Of a stretch of DNA of 64,000 nucleotides, positions 43,110-54,594 are shown piece by piece. Under the pieces are notes generated by a model. That model saw only the letters and a program-made list of their open reading frames with translations. It ran no database searches and was not told where the DNA came from. Position 1 is the stretch's first letter, and each line of letters starts with the position of its first letter. The stretch comes from Streptomyces sp. D2-8. GTDB lineage: Bacteria; Actinomycetota; Actinomycetes; Streptomycetales; Streptomycetaceae. Both the position numbers and the translations under genes were made by a program. Where the stretch lies: contig NZ_JAAHBP010000008.1 of assembly GCF_023184515.1 (NCBI RefSeq), positions 62,001-126,000 on the forward strand, in the 5' to 3' direction.

Positions 43110-43860
43110 TCTTCGAGCCCAGCCACACCAGCGGGTCGTACTTGCGGTCGACCGCCCGCTCCTTCAGCGGGATCAGCGCGTTGTCCGTGATCTTGATGCC
43201 CTCGGGGCAGACCTCCGTGCAGCACTTGGTGATGTTGCAGTAGCCCAGGCCGTGTTCGTCCTGGGCGGTGGTCTTGCGGTCCAGGCCCTCTTCCGCCGCC
43301 GCGTCCAGCGGGTGCATGTCCAGCTCCGCCACCCGCATCAGGAAACGGGGCCCGGCGAACGCCTGCTTGTTCTCCTCGTGGTCACGGACCACATGGCAGG
43401 TGTCCTGGCACAGGAAGCACTCGATGCACTTGCGGAACTCCTGCGAGCGGTCCACGTCCTCCTGCATCATCCGGTACTCGCCGGGACCCACCCCGGCCGG
43501 CGGCACGAAGGCCGGGACCTCCCTGGCCTTGGTGTAGTTGAAGCCGACGTCGGTGACCAGGTCGCGGACGACCGGGAACGCCCGCAGTGGCGTCACCGTG
43601 ATCGTCTCCTCCCGGTCGAACACCGACATGCGCGTCATGCACAGCAGCCGCGGCCGCCCGTTGATCTCGGCCGAGCAGGAACCGCACTTGCCCGCCTTGC
43701 AGTTCCAGCGCACGGCGAGATCGGGGGCCTGGGTGGCCTGGAGGCGGTGGATGATGTCGAGCACGACCTCGCCGTCGTTCACCTCGACCTTGAAGTCCTC
43801 CAGGCCACCGCCCTGCACATCGCCCCGCCACACCTTGAAACGGGCCTCGTAGCTGCTCAC
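43084..43860 (-). CDS. sdhB: Succinate dehydrogenase/fumarate reductase iron-sulfur subunit
   Basis: 258 residues from GTG 43860, which overlaps the sdhA stop. N-terminal [2Fe-2S] domain with NCKAGKCGSCSAEINGRPRL and C-terminal 4Fe4S/3Fe4S domain with CIECFLCQDTCHV and CNITKCCTEVCPEGI. Passes electrons from SdhA to the membrane quinone site. Order sdhC-sdhA-sdhB on the minus strand is the actinobacterial type with a single large cytochrome b subunit. Confidence 0.93.
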   Translation of the reverse strand: MSSYEARFKVWRGDVQGGGLEDFKVEVNDGEVVLDIIHRLQATQAPDLAVRWNCKAGKCGSCSAEINGRPRLLCMTRMSVFDREETITVTPLRAFPVVRDLVTDVGFNYTKAREVPAFVPPAGVGPGEYRMMQEDVDRSQEFRKCIECFLCQDTCHVVRDHEENKQAFAGPRFLMRVAELDMHPLDAAAEEGLDRKTTAQDEHGLGYCNITKCCTEVCPEGIKITDNALIPLKERAVDRKYDPLVWLGSKIRRRSSAG

Positions 43861-45797
43861 TCGTACAGCTCCTCTTCGGCGAGGTACTTGACCAGCTCCT
43901 CCTTGTCGAACAGGGCGAGCAGGTCGGCACGGACGGGTTCGGTGGTCTCGCGGGTGAGGGTGATCTGGCCGCGGACCGGGTCCGTCGCCGCCAGCGTGCC
44001 CGTCGGGTCGGTGAGCGCGCACAGCAGGTTGATCCGGCGCCACTTGCGGTCCATCCCCGGATGGTCCTCGCGGGTGTGCCCGCCGCGCGACTCGGTGCGC
44101 TCCAGCGCGGCCCGCGCCACGCACTCACTGACCAGCAGCATGTTCCGGAGGTCCAGGGCGAGGTGCCAGCCCGGGTTGAACTGCCGGTGCCCCTCGACCC
44201 CGGCCCGCCTCGCCCGGACCCGCAGCTCGGCCAGCTTCTGAAGGGCCTGCTCCATCTCCGGCTCGCGGCGGATGATGCCGACCAGGTCGTTCATCGTCTG
44301 CTGGAGTTCCTGGTGCAGGGTGTACGGGTTCTCCGGCGGGCCATCCGCCGGCTCCTCGATCTCCGCCTCCGCCGAGAAGGGCCGCAGGGCCTCCGCCGCC
44401 GCCGAGTCGATCTGGACGTCGTCCACGACGGGCCGCGCCCCGGCCGGCCCCGCCGCGTACTCGGCCGCGTGCCGACCGGCCCGGCGGCCGAACACCAGCA
44501 GGTCGGACAGGGAGTTGCCGCCGAGCCGGTTGGAGCCGTGCATACCGCCGGCCACCTCACCGGCCGCGTACAGCCCGGGCACCCCGCGCGCCGCCGCCGT
44601 GTCGGACTCGACCGCGATGCCGCCCATCACGTAGTGGCAGGTGGGCCCGACCTCCATCGCCTCCGCCGTGATGTCGACGTCGGCCAGCTCCTTGAACTGG
44701 TGGTACATCGACGGCAGCCGGCGCTTGATGACCTCGGCGGGCATCCGGGTCGACACGTCGAGGAACACGCCCCCGTGCGGCGAGCCGCGCCCCTCCTTCA
44801 CCTCGGCGTTGATCGCCCGCGCGACCTCGTCGCGGGGGAGCAGCTCGGGCGGGCGCCGGTTGTGGTCCGGGTCGTCGTACCAGCGGTCGCCCTCCTCCTC
44901 CGTCTCGGCGTACTTGTCCTTGAAGACGTCGGGGATGTAGTCGAACATGAACCGCTTGCCGTCGGAGTTGCGCAGCACCCCGCCGTCGCCGCGCACCGAC
45001 TCGGTGACGAGGATGCCCTTCACCGACGGCGGCCAGACCATGCCGGTCGGGTGGAACTGCACGAACTCCATGTTCAGCAGGGGAGCGCCCGCGAGGAGGG
45101 CCAGCGCGTGGCCGTCGCCGGTGTACTCCCACGAGTTCGACGTCACCTTGAAGGACTTGCCGATGCCGCCGGTGGCGATCACCACGGCGGGTGCCTCCAG
45201 CACGAAGAAGCGGCCCGACTCGCGCTCGTAGGCGAAGACGCCGGAGACCCGGCCGTCCGTTTTCAGCACGCGCGTGACCGTGCACTCCTGGAAGACCTTC
45301 AGCCGTGACTCGTAGTCGCCGGTCTCCTTGTAGTCCTCCTGCTGGAGGGAGACGATCTTCTGCTGGAGGGTGCGGATCAGCTCCAGGCCCGTGCGGTCGC
45401 CGACGTGCGCGAGGCGCGGGTACTCGTGGCCGCCGAAGTTGCGCTGGGAGATCCGGCCGTCCTTGGTGCGGTCGAACAGCGCCCCCCAGGTCTCCAGCTC
45501 CCACACCCGCTGCGGTGCCTCCTGGGCGTGCAGCTCGGCCATCCGCCACTGGTTGAGGAACTTGCCGCCGCGCATGGTGTCGCGGAAGTGCACCTGCCAG
45601 GTGTCGTTCTCGTTGGCGTTGGCCATCGCCGCCGCGATGCCGCCCTCGGCCATCACCGTGTGCGCCTTGCCGAACAGCGACTTGCAGATCACGGCCGTAC
45701 GGGCGCCCCGCTCGCGGGCCTCGATGGCGGCGCGCAGCCCGGCACCGCCCGCGCCCACCACGACGACGTCCCACTCCTGCCGGTCGACCACGGACAT
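43857..45797 (-). CDS. sdhA: Succinate dehydrogenase/fumarate reductase flavoprotein subunit
   Basis: 646 residues. FAD fold VVVVGAGGAGLRAAIEARER, histidyl-FAD region (FGKAHTVMAEGGIAAAM), GHALALLAGAPLLNMEFVQF, FHPTG, and HGSNRLGGNSLSDLLVFGRR near the C-terminal third; catalytic Arg in SRGGHTREDHP. Oxidises succinate (or reduces fumarate) and passes electrons to SdhB. Between sdhC and sdhB, four-base overlap with sdhB. Confidence 0.94.
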   Translation of the reverse strand: MSVVDRQEWDVVVVGAGGAGLRAAIEARERGARTAVICKSLFGKAHTVMAEGGIAAAMANANENDTWQVHFRDTMRGGKFLNQWRMAELHAQEAPQRVWELETWGALFDRTKDGRISQRNFGGHEYPRLAHVGDRTGLELIRTLQQKIVSLQQEDYKETGDYESRLKVFQECTVTRVLKTDGRVSGVFAYERESGRFFVLEAPAVVIATGGIGKSFKVTSNSWEYTGDGHALALLAGAPLLNMEFVQFHPTGMVWPPSVKGILVTESVRGDGGVLRNSDGKRFMFDYIPDVFKDKYAETEEEGDRWYDDPDHNRRPPELLPRDEVARAINAEVKEGRGSPHGGVFLDVSTRMPAEVIKRRLPSMYHQFKELADVDITAEAMEVGPTCHYVMGGIAVESDTAAARGVPGLYAAGEVAGGMHGSNRLGGNSLSDLLVFGRRAGRHAAEYAAGPAGARPVVDDVQIDSAAAEALRPFSAEAEIEEPADGPPENPYTLHQELQQTMNDLVGIIRREPEMEQALQKLAELRVRARRAGVEGHRQFNPGWHLALDLRNMLLVSECVARAALERTESRGGHTREDHPGMDRKWRRINLLCALTDPTGTLAATDPVRGQITLTRETTEPVRADLLALFDKEELVKYLAEEELYE

Positions 45798-45815
45798 CAG
45801 TAAGGCCCCATCCCT

Positions 45816-46652
45816 CTAGAAGAAGCGCGGATCGTCGAAGGCGCCGGACGCGACCAGGTAGACGTAGAAGTCGGCGAGCGCCACGCTCACCAGCGACGCC
45901 CAGGCGAGCTGCATGTGCCGGGCGTTGAGCTTCCCCGCCCACTGCCACATCCGGTAGCGCACGGGGTGCTTGGAGAAGTGTTTGAGCTTGCCGCCGACGA
46001 TGTGCCGGCAGGAGTGGCAGGAGATCGTGTACGCCCAGATCAGCACGATGTTGACCAGGAACACGAGGGTGCCGAGACCCATGTGGCCCCACGCGTAGGT
46101 CTCGTCGCGGAAGGCGAGCACGGTGTCGTACGTGAGGATCCCGGCGACGAGGAGCGCGGCGTAGAAGAAGTACCGGTGGATGTTCTGCAGGATCAGCGGG
46201 AAGCGGGTCTCACCGGTGTACTTCTTGTGCGGCTCGGCCACCGCGCAGGCCGGCGGGGACGCCCAGAAGCCCCTGTAGTAGGCCTTGCGGTAGTAGTAGC
46301 AGGTCAGGCGGAAGCCGAGCGGGAAGATCAGGATGATGATCGCGGGCGAGATGCCCCACCAGCTCCCGAAGATCTCCCAGTTCGGGCCGGCCTTCATCGG
46401 CTCGCAGTTCTCCGCCAGACAGGGCGAGTAGAACGGGGAGACGTACGGCGCCGCGTAGTAGTCCGTGTTGGCGAAGGCCCGCCAGGTCGAGTACACGATG
46501 AACGCGAGCAGACCGGCCGCGGTGGCGGCCGGGGCCAGCCACCAGCGGTCGGTGCGCAGGTGCGGGGCGGCGATCGCGGCCCGCGCAGCGCCCCGCACAC
46601 CGCCGCTCTCAGGTCTGGGTTCGGTGGCAGGGGGTTCCGTACCAGTGGCCAC
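45816..46652 (-). CDS. sdhC: Succinate dehydrogenase cytochrome b subunit (five-helix type)
   Basis: 278 residues with about five to six TM helices (LLAFIVYSTW region, SPAIIILIFPLGFRLTCYYY, YFFYAALLVAGILTYDTVLA, LGTLVFLVNIVLIWAYTI, LAWASLVSVALADFYVYLVA). His residues in NIHRYFF, WGHMGLG and CHSCRH could ligate haem b. Matches the long single anchor subunit of actinobacterial Sdh operons rather than paired SdhC/SdhD. Eighteen bases separate it from sdhA. Confidence 0.85.
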   Translation of the reverse strand: MATGTEPPATEPRPESGGVRGAARAAIAAPHLRTDRWWLAPAATAAGLLAFIVYSTWRAFANTDYYAAPYVSPFYSPCLAENCEPMKAGPNWEIFGSWWGISPAIIILIFPLGFRLTCYYYRKAYYRGFWASPPACAVAEPHKKYTGETRFPLILQNIHRYFFYAALLVAGILTYDTVLAFRDETYAWGHMGLGTLVFLVNIVLIWAYTISCHSCRHIVGGKLKHFSKHPVRYRMWQWAGKLNARHMQLAWASLVSVALADFYVYLVASGAFDDPRFF

Positions 46653-46709
46653 GTGACGACTCCGGTCGGGTTCGGGGGAGGTGCCGGTCGCGCGCGACTC
46701 CGCCCCGGG

Positions 46710-47000
46710 TCAGGGAGCGTGCCGGTCCCGGGCGCCGAGCCCCTCGTCGTCCGAGTCGCTCCACAGGGCGGAGTCGTACGGCGTGTCCGAGATGGTGACC
46801 AGCTCGGGGCGCTTCGGCGCGGCCGGTGACGCGGCGGCGTCGCGCAGCAGGGCGACGCTCTCGCGCAGGTGGTTGGCGTCGGCACGGACGCGGCGCATCT
46901 CCAGGCCGCCGGTGCCGAGCTGCTTCTCCAGGCGTCCCAGCGATCGGAACACTTCGTCGAGACTGCGCTGGACTGACGTCAGTTCGTCGTGAACGGACAT
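46710..47000 (-). CDS. Small coiled-coil protein, function unknown
   Basis: 96 residues. The first 60 form amphipathic helix with coiled-coil heptads (ELTSVQRSLDEVFRSLGRLE, RRVRADANHLRESVALLRDA); the tail is Pro/Asp-rich. No catalytic motif, no membrane segment. Located upstream of the sdh operon on the same strand with a 57-base gap; conserved-looking codon bias. I do not recognise a family. Confidence 0.6.
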   Translation of the reverse strand: MSVHDELTSVQRSLDEVFRSLGRLEKQLGTGGLEMRRVRADANHLRESVALLRDAAASPAAPKRPELVTISDTPYDSALWSDSDDEGLGARDRHAP

Positions 47001-47288
47001 GACTTGCCCTCACTTCCGCGGGTCCTTCATGGCCCAAGGCGGCAACGTTCATGCGCCTGCGAGTGTTGCGCGTCACGCCATGTGCTGTGAAGGGATGTGC
47101 ATCGATTGGCCGAGGCGTTCGGGTGCATCCCGCCGCGCATTGCGCCGCATGGGTGACTTCCCGTCCGTAACCGTCGTGTCGCCCTGTGTTGCCGAACCCT
47201 TTCCTCTTCAGTGGCCGCATACATCAGATGAAATCCAAATACCGCCAAAAGTGATCATAACGCCCGCGGCTTCCCGGAGGTAGCACAG

Positions 47289-49433
47289 ATGTCCCAGCAC
47301 GGCGTCGGCCCGCGTGCGGTCACGCGCTCGGTCGCCTTCCTCACCGCGGGAGTGCTCGCGGTGCCCGCGCTCGCCGGATGCGGCTCCGAGGACCCGTCCG
47401 GCAAGCCGCTCGCCGGGCAGGACATCCAGCCCGCGCCCCGCGACCGGATCGCCGACGGAGGCACCCTGCGCTGGGCCGTCGACTCCGTGCCCGACACGCT
47501 GAACACGTTCCAGTCGGACGCCGACGCCACCACCACCCGCGTCGCCCAGGCCGTCCTGCCGTCGATGTTCCGCATGAACGCCTCCGGCCGCCCGGAGCGC
47601 AACCCCGACTTCCTGGAGTCCGCCAAGGTCGTCGACACCGAGCCCAAGCAGGTCGTCCTGTACAAGCTCAGCCAGCAGGCCGTCTGGAGCGACGGCCGGG
47701 AGATCGGCGCCGCCGACTTCGCCGCCCAGTGGCGCGCCCTGTCCGGCAAGGACACCGCCTACTGGACCGCCCGCAACGCCGGCTACGACCGGATCCAGAA
47801 GATCGAGCGCGGCGACAACGCCCTCGAGGTCCGGGTCACCTTCAGCCGCCCCTACGCGGACTGGCGCTCGCTGTTCTCGCCGCTGTACCCGAAGGACGTC
47901 ATGGGCACCCCGGACTCCTTCAACGACGGGGCCCGCAAGAAGCTCAAGGTCACCGCCGGTCCCTTCACGGTGAAGAAGGTCGATCGCAAGGACGGGGAGA
48001 TCACCCTCACCCGCAACGCGCGCTGGTGGGGCGAGCCGGCCAGGCTCTCCGAGATCGTGCTGCGCACCGTCCCGCGCGACAAGCGGACCGCGGAGCTGGC
48101 CGCCGGCACCCTGGACCTGGCCGAGATCGACCCCTCCGCGGCCCGCCGCATCACCGTCGCCGCGCGCCCCCACAGCTCCGGCAGCCCGCTGATGGGCCCG
48201 GGCGCCGACCGGTCCGCCGCGGACTCCCTGCACTCCTGGGCCGTCGCCAACGGATCCGACGAGGACGCCGCCGACGAGGAGACCGTCGCCCGCAAGAAGC
48301 TGCGCAAGGCGGCCGTCAAGTACGCCCGGCAGCAGCGGGCCCTCAGCGGCTTCGAGGTCCGCAAGTCCCTGGAGCCGGCCTACACCCAGCTCGCCCTGAA
48401 CGGCGCCGAGGGCCCGCTCACCGACGAACGCGTGCGCAGGGCCGTAGCCCGCGCCCTGAACCGCAAGGAACTGGCGCAGGCCGTCCTCAAGCCCCTCGGC
48501 CTGCCCGCCGTCCCGGTCGGCAGCCACCTGGCCCTGTCCGGCCAGGCCCACTACGCCGACAACAGCGGCGCCCTCGGCGACCAGGACACCAAGGAGGCCC
48601 AGGCGCTGCTCGCGGACGCCGGGTGGGTACGCGGCGGCCCCATCAAGGAGAAGAAGGAGGAGAAGGAGAAGGCGGCCGGCCCCGAGGGCGGCAAGGCCGA
48701 CGACTCCGGCGAGGACAACAAGCCGCACCACGGACCCGACCCGGCCGGTCACCTCGCCCAGGAGGGCAAGCAGTACAAGTCCCAGGGGGGCGCCCCCGGC
48801 GCGTACGCCCCCAAGGGCACCGCCGCCCCGGCGAACCAGGAGGGCGCCCCGCTCGCCAAGAACGGCAAGCCCCTCACGCTCCGCTTCGTGCTCCCCTCCG
48901 GGCCCGGCTCCCAGACGCTGCGCACGGTCGCCGACCGCATCTCCCGCATGCTGGAGCGCGTCGGCATCGGCACGGAGATCTCCAAGGTCTCCGACGAGTC
49001 CTACTTCAAGGACCACATCGCCTCCGGCCAGTACGACCTCGCCCTGTACTCCTGGCCCGCCACGGCGTACCCCGCCACCGACGCCCGCCCCGTCTACGCC
49101 AAGCCCGTCCCGGCCGCCGACGGCTCGCTGAACGTCGAGCAGAACTACACCCGCGTCGGCACCGACCAGGTCGACCAGCTCTTCGACGAGGCCGTGGCCA
49201 CCCTCGACGAGGGCGAGTCCCGCTCCCTGATCCGCAAGGCCGACTCCCGCATCTGGGCAGCGGCCGGCTCGATCCCCCTCTTCCAGCGCCCCCAGCTCCT
49301 GGCGGCCCGCAAGAACCTGGTCAACACCGGCGCCTTCGGCTTCGGCACGCCGGTCTACGAGGACATGGGCTTCCTGAAGAAGGGCGCGAAGCCGGCGTCC
49401 GGCCCGTCGGCGAAGGGCTCGGCCGCCCCGTAG
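47289..49433 (+). CDS. Peptide ABC transporter substrate-binding lipoprotein with charged insert
   Basis: 714 residues. Signal peptide with lipobox ending ALAGC; then the family 5 (OppA-like) binding fold: GTLRWAVDSVPDTLNTFQSD, VLYKLSQQAVWSDGREI, AGPFTVKKVDRKDG, DERVRRAVARALNRKELAQA and RFVLPSGPGSQTLRTVADRI. A roughly 75-residue Lys/Glu/Gly-rich insert (about 452-525, starting IKEKKEEKEKA) interrupts the C-terminal lobe; such inserts occur in Streptomyces members. No permease genes adjoin, so it would share a transporter. ATG follows GGAGG. Confidence 0.85.
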   Translation: MSQHGVGPRAVTRSVAFLTAGVLAVPALAGCGSEDPSGKPLAGQDIQPAPRDRIADGGTLRWAVDSVPDTLNTFQSDADATTTRVAQAVLPSMFRMNASGRPERNPDFLESAKVVDTEPKQVVLYKLSQQAVWSDGREIGAADFAAQWRALSGKDTAYWTARNAGYDRIQKIERGDNALEVRVTFSRPYADWRSLFSPLYPKDVMGTPDSFNDGARKKLKVTAGPFTVKKVDRKDGEITLTRNARWWGEPARLSEIVLRTVPRDKRTAELAAGTLDLAEIDPSAARRITVAARPHSSGSPLMGPGADRSAADSLHSWAVANGSDEDAADEETVARKKLRKAAVKYARQQRALSGFEVRKSLEPAYTQLALNGAEGPLTDERVRRAVARALNRKELAQAVLKPLGLPAVPVGSHLALSGQAHYADNSGALGDQDTKEAQALLADAGWVRGGPIKEKKEEKEKAAGPEGGKADDSGEDNKPHHGPDPAGHLAQEGKQYKSQGGAPGAYAPKGTAAPANQEGAPLAKNGKPLTLRFVLPSGPGSQTLRTVADRISRMLERVGIGTEISKVSDESYFKDHIASGQYDLALYSWPATAYPATDARPVYAKPVPAADGSLNVEQNYTRVGTDQVDQLFDEAVATLDEGESRSLIRKADSRIWAAAGSIPLFQRPQLLAARKNLVNTGAFGFGTPVYEDMGFLKKGAKPASGPSAKGSAAP

Positions 49434-49463
49434 CTCTGGGAACGCTCAAACGCCTTGCCGTCC

Positions 49464-49519
49464 ACGCCCGGCGTCCGCACCATGAGATCAGCAGTGATCA
49501 TGGTGCGGACGCCGGGCGT
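49464..49519. terminator. 22-bp perfect inverted repeat (bidirectional terminator)
   Basis: 49464-49485 and 49498-49519 are exact inverted copies with a 12-base spacer; the spacer itself can pair (GATCA/TGATC). It follows the SBP stop by 31 bases and precedes the next lipoprotein start by 27, so it should end transcription or protect the mRNA end. No T-run. Confidence 0.65.
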
Positions 49520-49546
49520 CCGTGCACGGGGGACGGGAGCCGGCGG

Positions 49547-50185
49547 ATGCGCGGCATGGTGGGGCGGGCCTGCACGGCCGGACTGGTCATCGGGGTGCTG
49601 GTGGCGGGGCTGACGGCCTGCACGGGGGACGCGGGCGGCGACGGGGACGGCAAGGGCGGCAAGGCCGTGGCGAAGGCCTGCGCGGGCGGCACGTTCACCT
49701 GGTCCCACATCACGAAGAGGGATCGGCTGACCGGTGTCTCCGAGCCCGAGCGACTCGGCGAGGGCGACGGCAGCCTGCGGAACCGGATGCGGCGGGTGTA
49801 CACCCCCAGCCCCTCGGTACGCGCCGACGGACCGGCCCCGTCCCCCGCGGAGATCCTCTTCTCGCTCGGCAAGAAGATCGGCGAGATCGACTCCGACGCG
49901 CGCACCCTGGCGGAGGCGGGCGGCGACACCTGGGCGTTCACCGACGTCCGGCTCCCGGCGCCCGACCTCGACGACGGCCGTGTCACGCCCCACGCGGCGG
50001 GCGAGTTCGTCCAGTACGCCGGTGTGCGGGAAGTGGCGGCGGACTTCCGCTACATCTGCCAGGACGGCAGGACGGTCTCGGGCCACGCCCGGAACTGGAC
50101 GGTCGACATCTCAGGCCTGACCGACTGCGACGAGCGCCCCGACTCGGCCCTCGCCCGGGAGGTCGTCCGGCGCTCCTGCGCCTGA
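49547..50185 (+). CDS. Lipoprotein of unknown function
   Basis: 212 residues from ATG 49547. Signal peptide with lipobox VAGLTAC, Gly/Asp-rich spacer, then a soluble domain with four more Cys (KACAGGTFTW, FRYICQDGRTV, LTDCDERP, VRRSCA) that may form disulfides. Anchored outside the membrane. No family recognised. It sits between a substrate-binding protein and typA. Confidence 0.65.
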   Translation: MRGMVGRACTAGLVIGVLVAGLTACTGDAGGDGDGKGGKAVAKACAGGTFTWSHITKRDRLTGVSEPERLGEGDGSLRNRMRRVYTPSPSVRADGPAPSPAEILFSLGKKIGEIDSDARTLAEAGGDTWAFTDVRLPAPDLDDGRVTPHAAGEFVQYAGVREVAADFRYICQDGRTVSGHARNWTVDISGLTDCDERPDSALAREVVRRSCA

Positions 50186-50253
50186 GAAGCTCCTCGAAAC
50201 AAGGCCTGACCTGCACCGACGTATCCCGGCTAACCCCTGCGGCCGCAGCCCCG

Positions 50254-50259
50254 TAGCAT
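50254..50259 (+). promoter_or_regulatory. Possible typA promoter (-10)
   Basis: TAGCAT, 94 bases before the typA ATG, matches the TANNNT form. The leader between them contains no gene. GGGAG at 50338 is the likely ribosome-binding site although slightly distant (about 10 bases). Confidence 0.35.
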
Positions 50260-50352
50260 GGGGTGTGGCCGTGGCATGTTCAGCCCGGCAGGGCCCGCGC
50301 ACCGTAGACGTCCGCGCAGGGCATTCCTCACACTCCGGGAGAACGCCGCAAT

Positions 50353-52260
<1,908 letters not shown>

Positions 52261-52865
52261 CACCCCTGCGACAGCACCGGGCACCCCGCATGGGCGGGGT
52301 GCCCGGTGCTGTTGTGTGAAGGGGAGAAAGCGCAAAGAAGAAGGGTAGGGAAAACCCTCGATTTGCCGGTGACAGCCGTCGGGGGCGCTCCTCGCCCACT
52401 ACCCTGCTGCGGAAGCGCCAGGCCTCCCCGGTTCCGGGGAGCGCACAACGGCCGTGCCGCACAAGCTACTTGAGCGCGCGACAGACTCCGGTGGAACCCT
52501 GCACGGGATCCACGGTAGGTCGCAAGCGGTTTATCTCACTCTCGCGTCCGGAATGCGGACAGCCGACACCGATAGATGTGTAACAAGTCCGTTTCGCAGG
52601 GATCTTTCACCAAACCCTTTGTCCGGATTTTGGAAGATGTAGGCGAGAGCTGTGATCGAACCGAGACCTCGAGAGTGTGGTTCGGTCCTGGCGTTTGGCA
52701 GATAGTTAGGCGCGTAGAGCTCGGATGAACGGGTCACTCGCTGGAGGCGGCGCCGACTCACGAGCGCGGGGGCACCTGACGATTTCCGGCACCGGCGACG
52801 GGCGGTGGCGGTGGTCTGTCTGTGCTCCCTTTGCGGTGAACCAATGACTTCTTTAGGAGGAACCC
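52261..52865. other. 605-bp region: typA terminator and upstream region of the peptide transporter
   Basis: Begins with a terminator of 19-bp perfect arms (52271-52289 and 52294-52312, loop ATGG) followed by GTTGTGT. The rest contains no gene with codon bias; a 62-codon frame at 52454 is non-coding by composition. 52540-52720 is AT-rich for this genome and probably contains the promoter and leader of the transporter operon; AGGAGG lies just before the ATG at 52866. Confidence 0.6.
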
Positions 52866-54479
52866 ATGCGCGGTGCCAAGAGCGCCAAGTGGGTCGCGGG
52901 GGCGATAGTGGTCGCCCTGGCCGCCACCGCCTGCGGCGGCAACGGTGATGACGAGGGTAAGAGCAAGGGTTCCGGGCCTGCCGGCTACGTCTCGATCGAC
53001 GTCGGCGAGCCGCAGAAGCCGCTGATCCCGGCGGACACCAACGAGTCCAACGGCTCGTACGTCATCCAGTCCCTCTTCACCCAGCTGCTGGACTTCGACT
53101 CCAAGGGTGACATCGTCTACACGAACGCGGAGTCGGTCACCAGCGACGACTCCAAGACGTGGACGGTCAAGCTCAAGAAGGGCTGGAAGTTCCACAACGG
53201 CGAAGAAGTCACCTCCAAGTCGTACATCGACGCTTGGAACTGGTACGCCAACATCAAGAACAACCAGCAGAACTCCTTCTGGTTCCAGGACATCAAGGGC
53301 TACGACGATGTCCACCCGGAGAAGGGTGACCCGAAGGCCGAGACCATGTCCGGTCTGAAGGCCGTGGACGACCACACCTTCACCATCGAGCTGAAGTACA
53401 CGATGCCGTACTTCAACTACAAGCTCGGCTACACCACGTGGGCCCCGCTGCCCAAGGTCTTCTACGACGACCCGAAGGCCTTCGGCCAGAAGCCGGTCGG
53501 CAACGGTCCCTACAAGTTCGAGAAGTGGGACCACAAGAAGCTCATCCAGGTCAAGGCCTGGGATGACTACCAGGGCCCGAACAAGGCGAAGAACAAGGGC
53601 GTCCAGTTCAAGGCCTACACGACCCTCGAGGCCGCCTACAAGGACGTCGTCTCCGGCAACCTGGACATGATCCGCCAGGTCGGCCCGACGGACCTGCCGA
53701 AGTACAAGCAGGACCTGGGCGACGGCGCCATCGAGCAGCCGTACGCGGCCCTCCAGTCGCTGACCGTGGCGTTCTACTCCAAGAGTTTCAAGGACATCGA
53801 CCCGAAGGTCCTGCAGGGTCTGTCGATGGCGATCGACCGTGACACGATCACCAAGACGGTTCTGAACAACACCCGTACGCCGGCGAAGTCGTTCACCCCG
53901 CCGGGCGTCAAGGGCAACCAGAACCTGGACACCGACGTGTTCACGTACAACCCGGAGAAGGCCAAGAAGCTCGTCCAGGAGGGCGGCGGCGTTCCGGGCA
54001 ACAAGTTCACCATCCAGTACAACACCGACGGTGGACACAAGGAGTGGGTGACCGCGGTCTGCGAGTCCATCCGCAAGGCCACCGGTGTCGACTGCGCCGG
54101 CGACCCCAAGCCGGACTTCGCCACGGACCTCGAGGCCCGTGACAACGACCAGGTGAAGGGCATGTACCGCGGTGGCTGGGTCGCCGACTACCCGGTCAAC
54201 GCCAACTTCATGAAGGAGCTGTACCACACCACCGCCGAGGCCAACAACGGCAAGTTCTCCAACAAGGAGATCGACGGACTGATGAACAAGGCCGACAAGG
54301 CCAAGTCCCTCGAGGAGTCGGTGAAGGCCTTCCAGGAGGTCGAGAAGAAGCTGCTCGACCACATGCCGGCCATCCCGCTCTGGTACTACCGCATCAACGG
54401 CGGCCACGGTAAGAACGTCGACAACGTCAACGTCGACTTCCACGGTGACCTCGAAGTGTGGGCCGTCACCACCAAGTAA
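52866..54479 (+). CDS. Oligopeptide ABC transporter substrate-binding lipoprotein
   Basis: 537 residues from ATG 52866 with AGGAGG upstream. Lipobox LAATAC after a short signal; family 5 (OppA-like) domain: EPQKPLIPADTNESNGSYVI, TWTVKLKKGWKFHNGEEVTS, KPVGNGPYKFEKW, GLSMAIDRDTITKTVL, and WYYRINGGHGK at the end. Binds oligopeptides outside and delivers them to the permeases coded downstream. In Streptomyces similar systems import signalling or nutrient peptides. Codon usage here favours the most abundant tRNAs (AAG, AAC, GAC), suggesting high expression. Confidence 0.92.
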   Translation: MRGAKSAKWVAGAIVVALAATACGGNGDDEGKSKGSGPAGYVSIDVGEPQKPLIPADTNESNGSYVIQSLFTQLLDFDSKGDIVYTNAESVTSDDSKTWTVKLKKGWKFHNGEEVTSKSYIDAWNWYANIKNNQQNSFWFQDIKGYDDVHPEKGDPKAETMSGLKAVDDHTFTIELKYTMPYFNYKLGYTTWAPLPKVFYDDPKAFGQKPVGNGPYKFEKWDHKKLIQVKAWDDYQGPNKAKNKGVQFKAYTTLEAAYKDVVSGNLDMIRQVGPTDLPKYKQDLGDGAIEQPYAALQSLTVAFYSKSFKDIDPKVLQGLSMAIDRDTITKTVLNNTRTPAKSFTPPGVKGNQNLDTDVFTYNPEKAKKLVQEGGGVPGNKFTIQYNTDGGHKEWVTAVCESIRKATGVDCAGDPKPDFATDLEARDNDQVKGMYRGGWVADYPVNANFMKELYHTTAEANNGKFSNKEIDGLMNKADKAKSLEESVKAFQEVEKKLLDHMPAIPLWYYRINGGHGKNVDNVNVDFHGDLEVWAVTTK

Positions 54480-54514
54480 GAGGAGCCCTCGGGCTTTTCC
54501 CACTCGGCCGTAAG

Positions 54515-54594
54515 CCCACCGCCGATTCAGGCGGCGGTGGGAGGTGCGTGGGGTCGTCTCGTCACGAGGAGACGGCCCCCGCACCTGCGTTAAC
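54515..54594 (+). terminator. Double hairpin between binding protein and permease genes
   Basis: First hairpin: CCCACCGCCG (54515-54524) with 54532-54541, loop 7. Second: an imperfect long stem around GTCAC, pairing GGTGCG...CGTCTC with GAGACG...CGCACC (about 54544-54594). Placed between the first gene and the rest of the operon, it probably stabilises the binding-protein mRNA and partly stops transcription, giving more binding protein than permease. Confidence 0.6.

Noticed and set aside
52454..52642. A 62-codon open frame in the typA-opp gap
   Set aside because: Low third-position GC and no ribosome-binding site; probably leader or promoter DNA.
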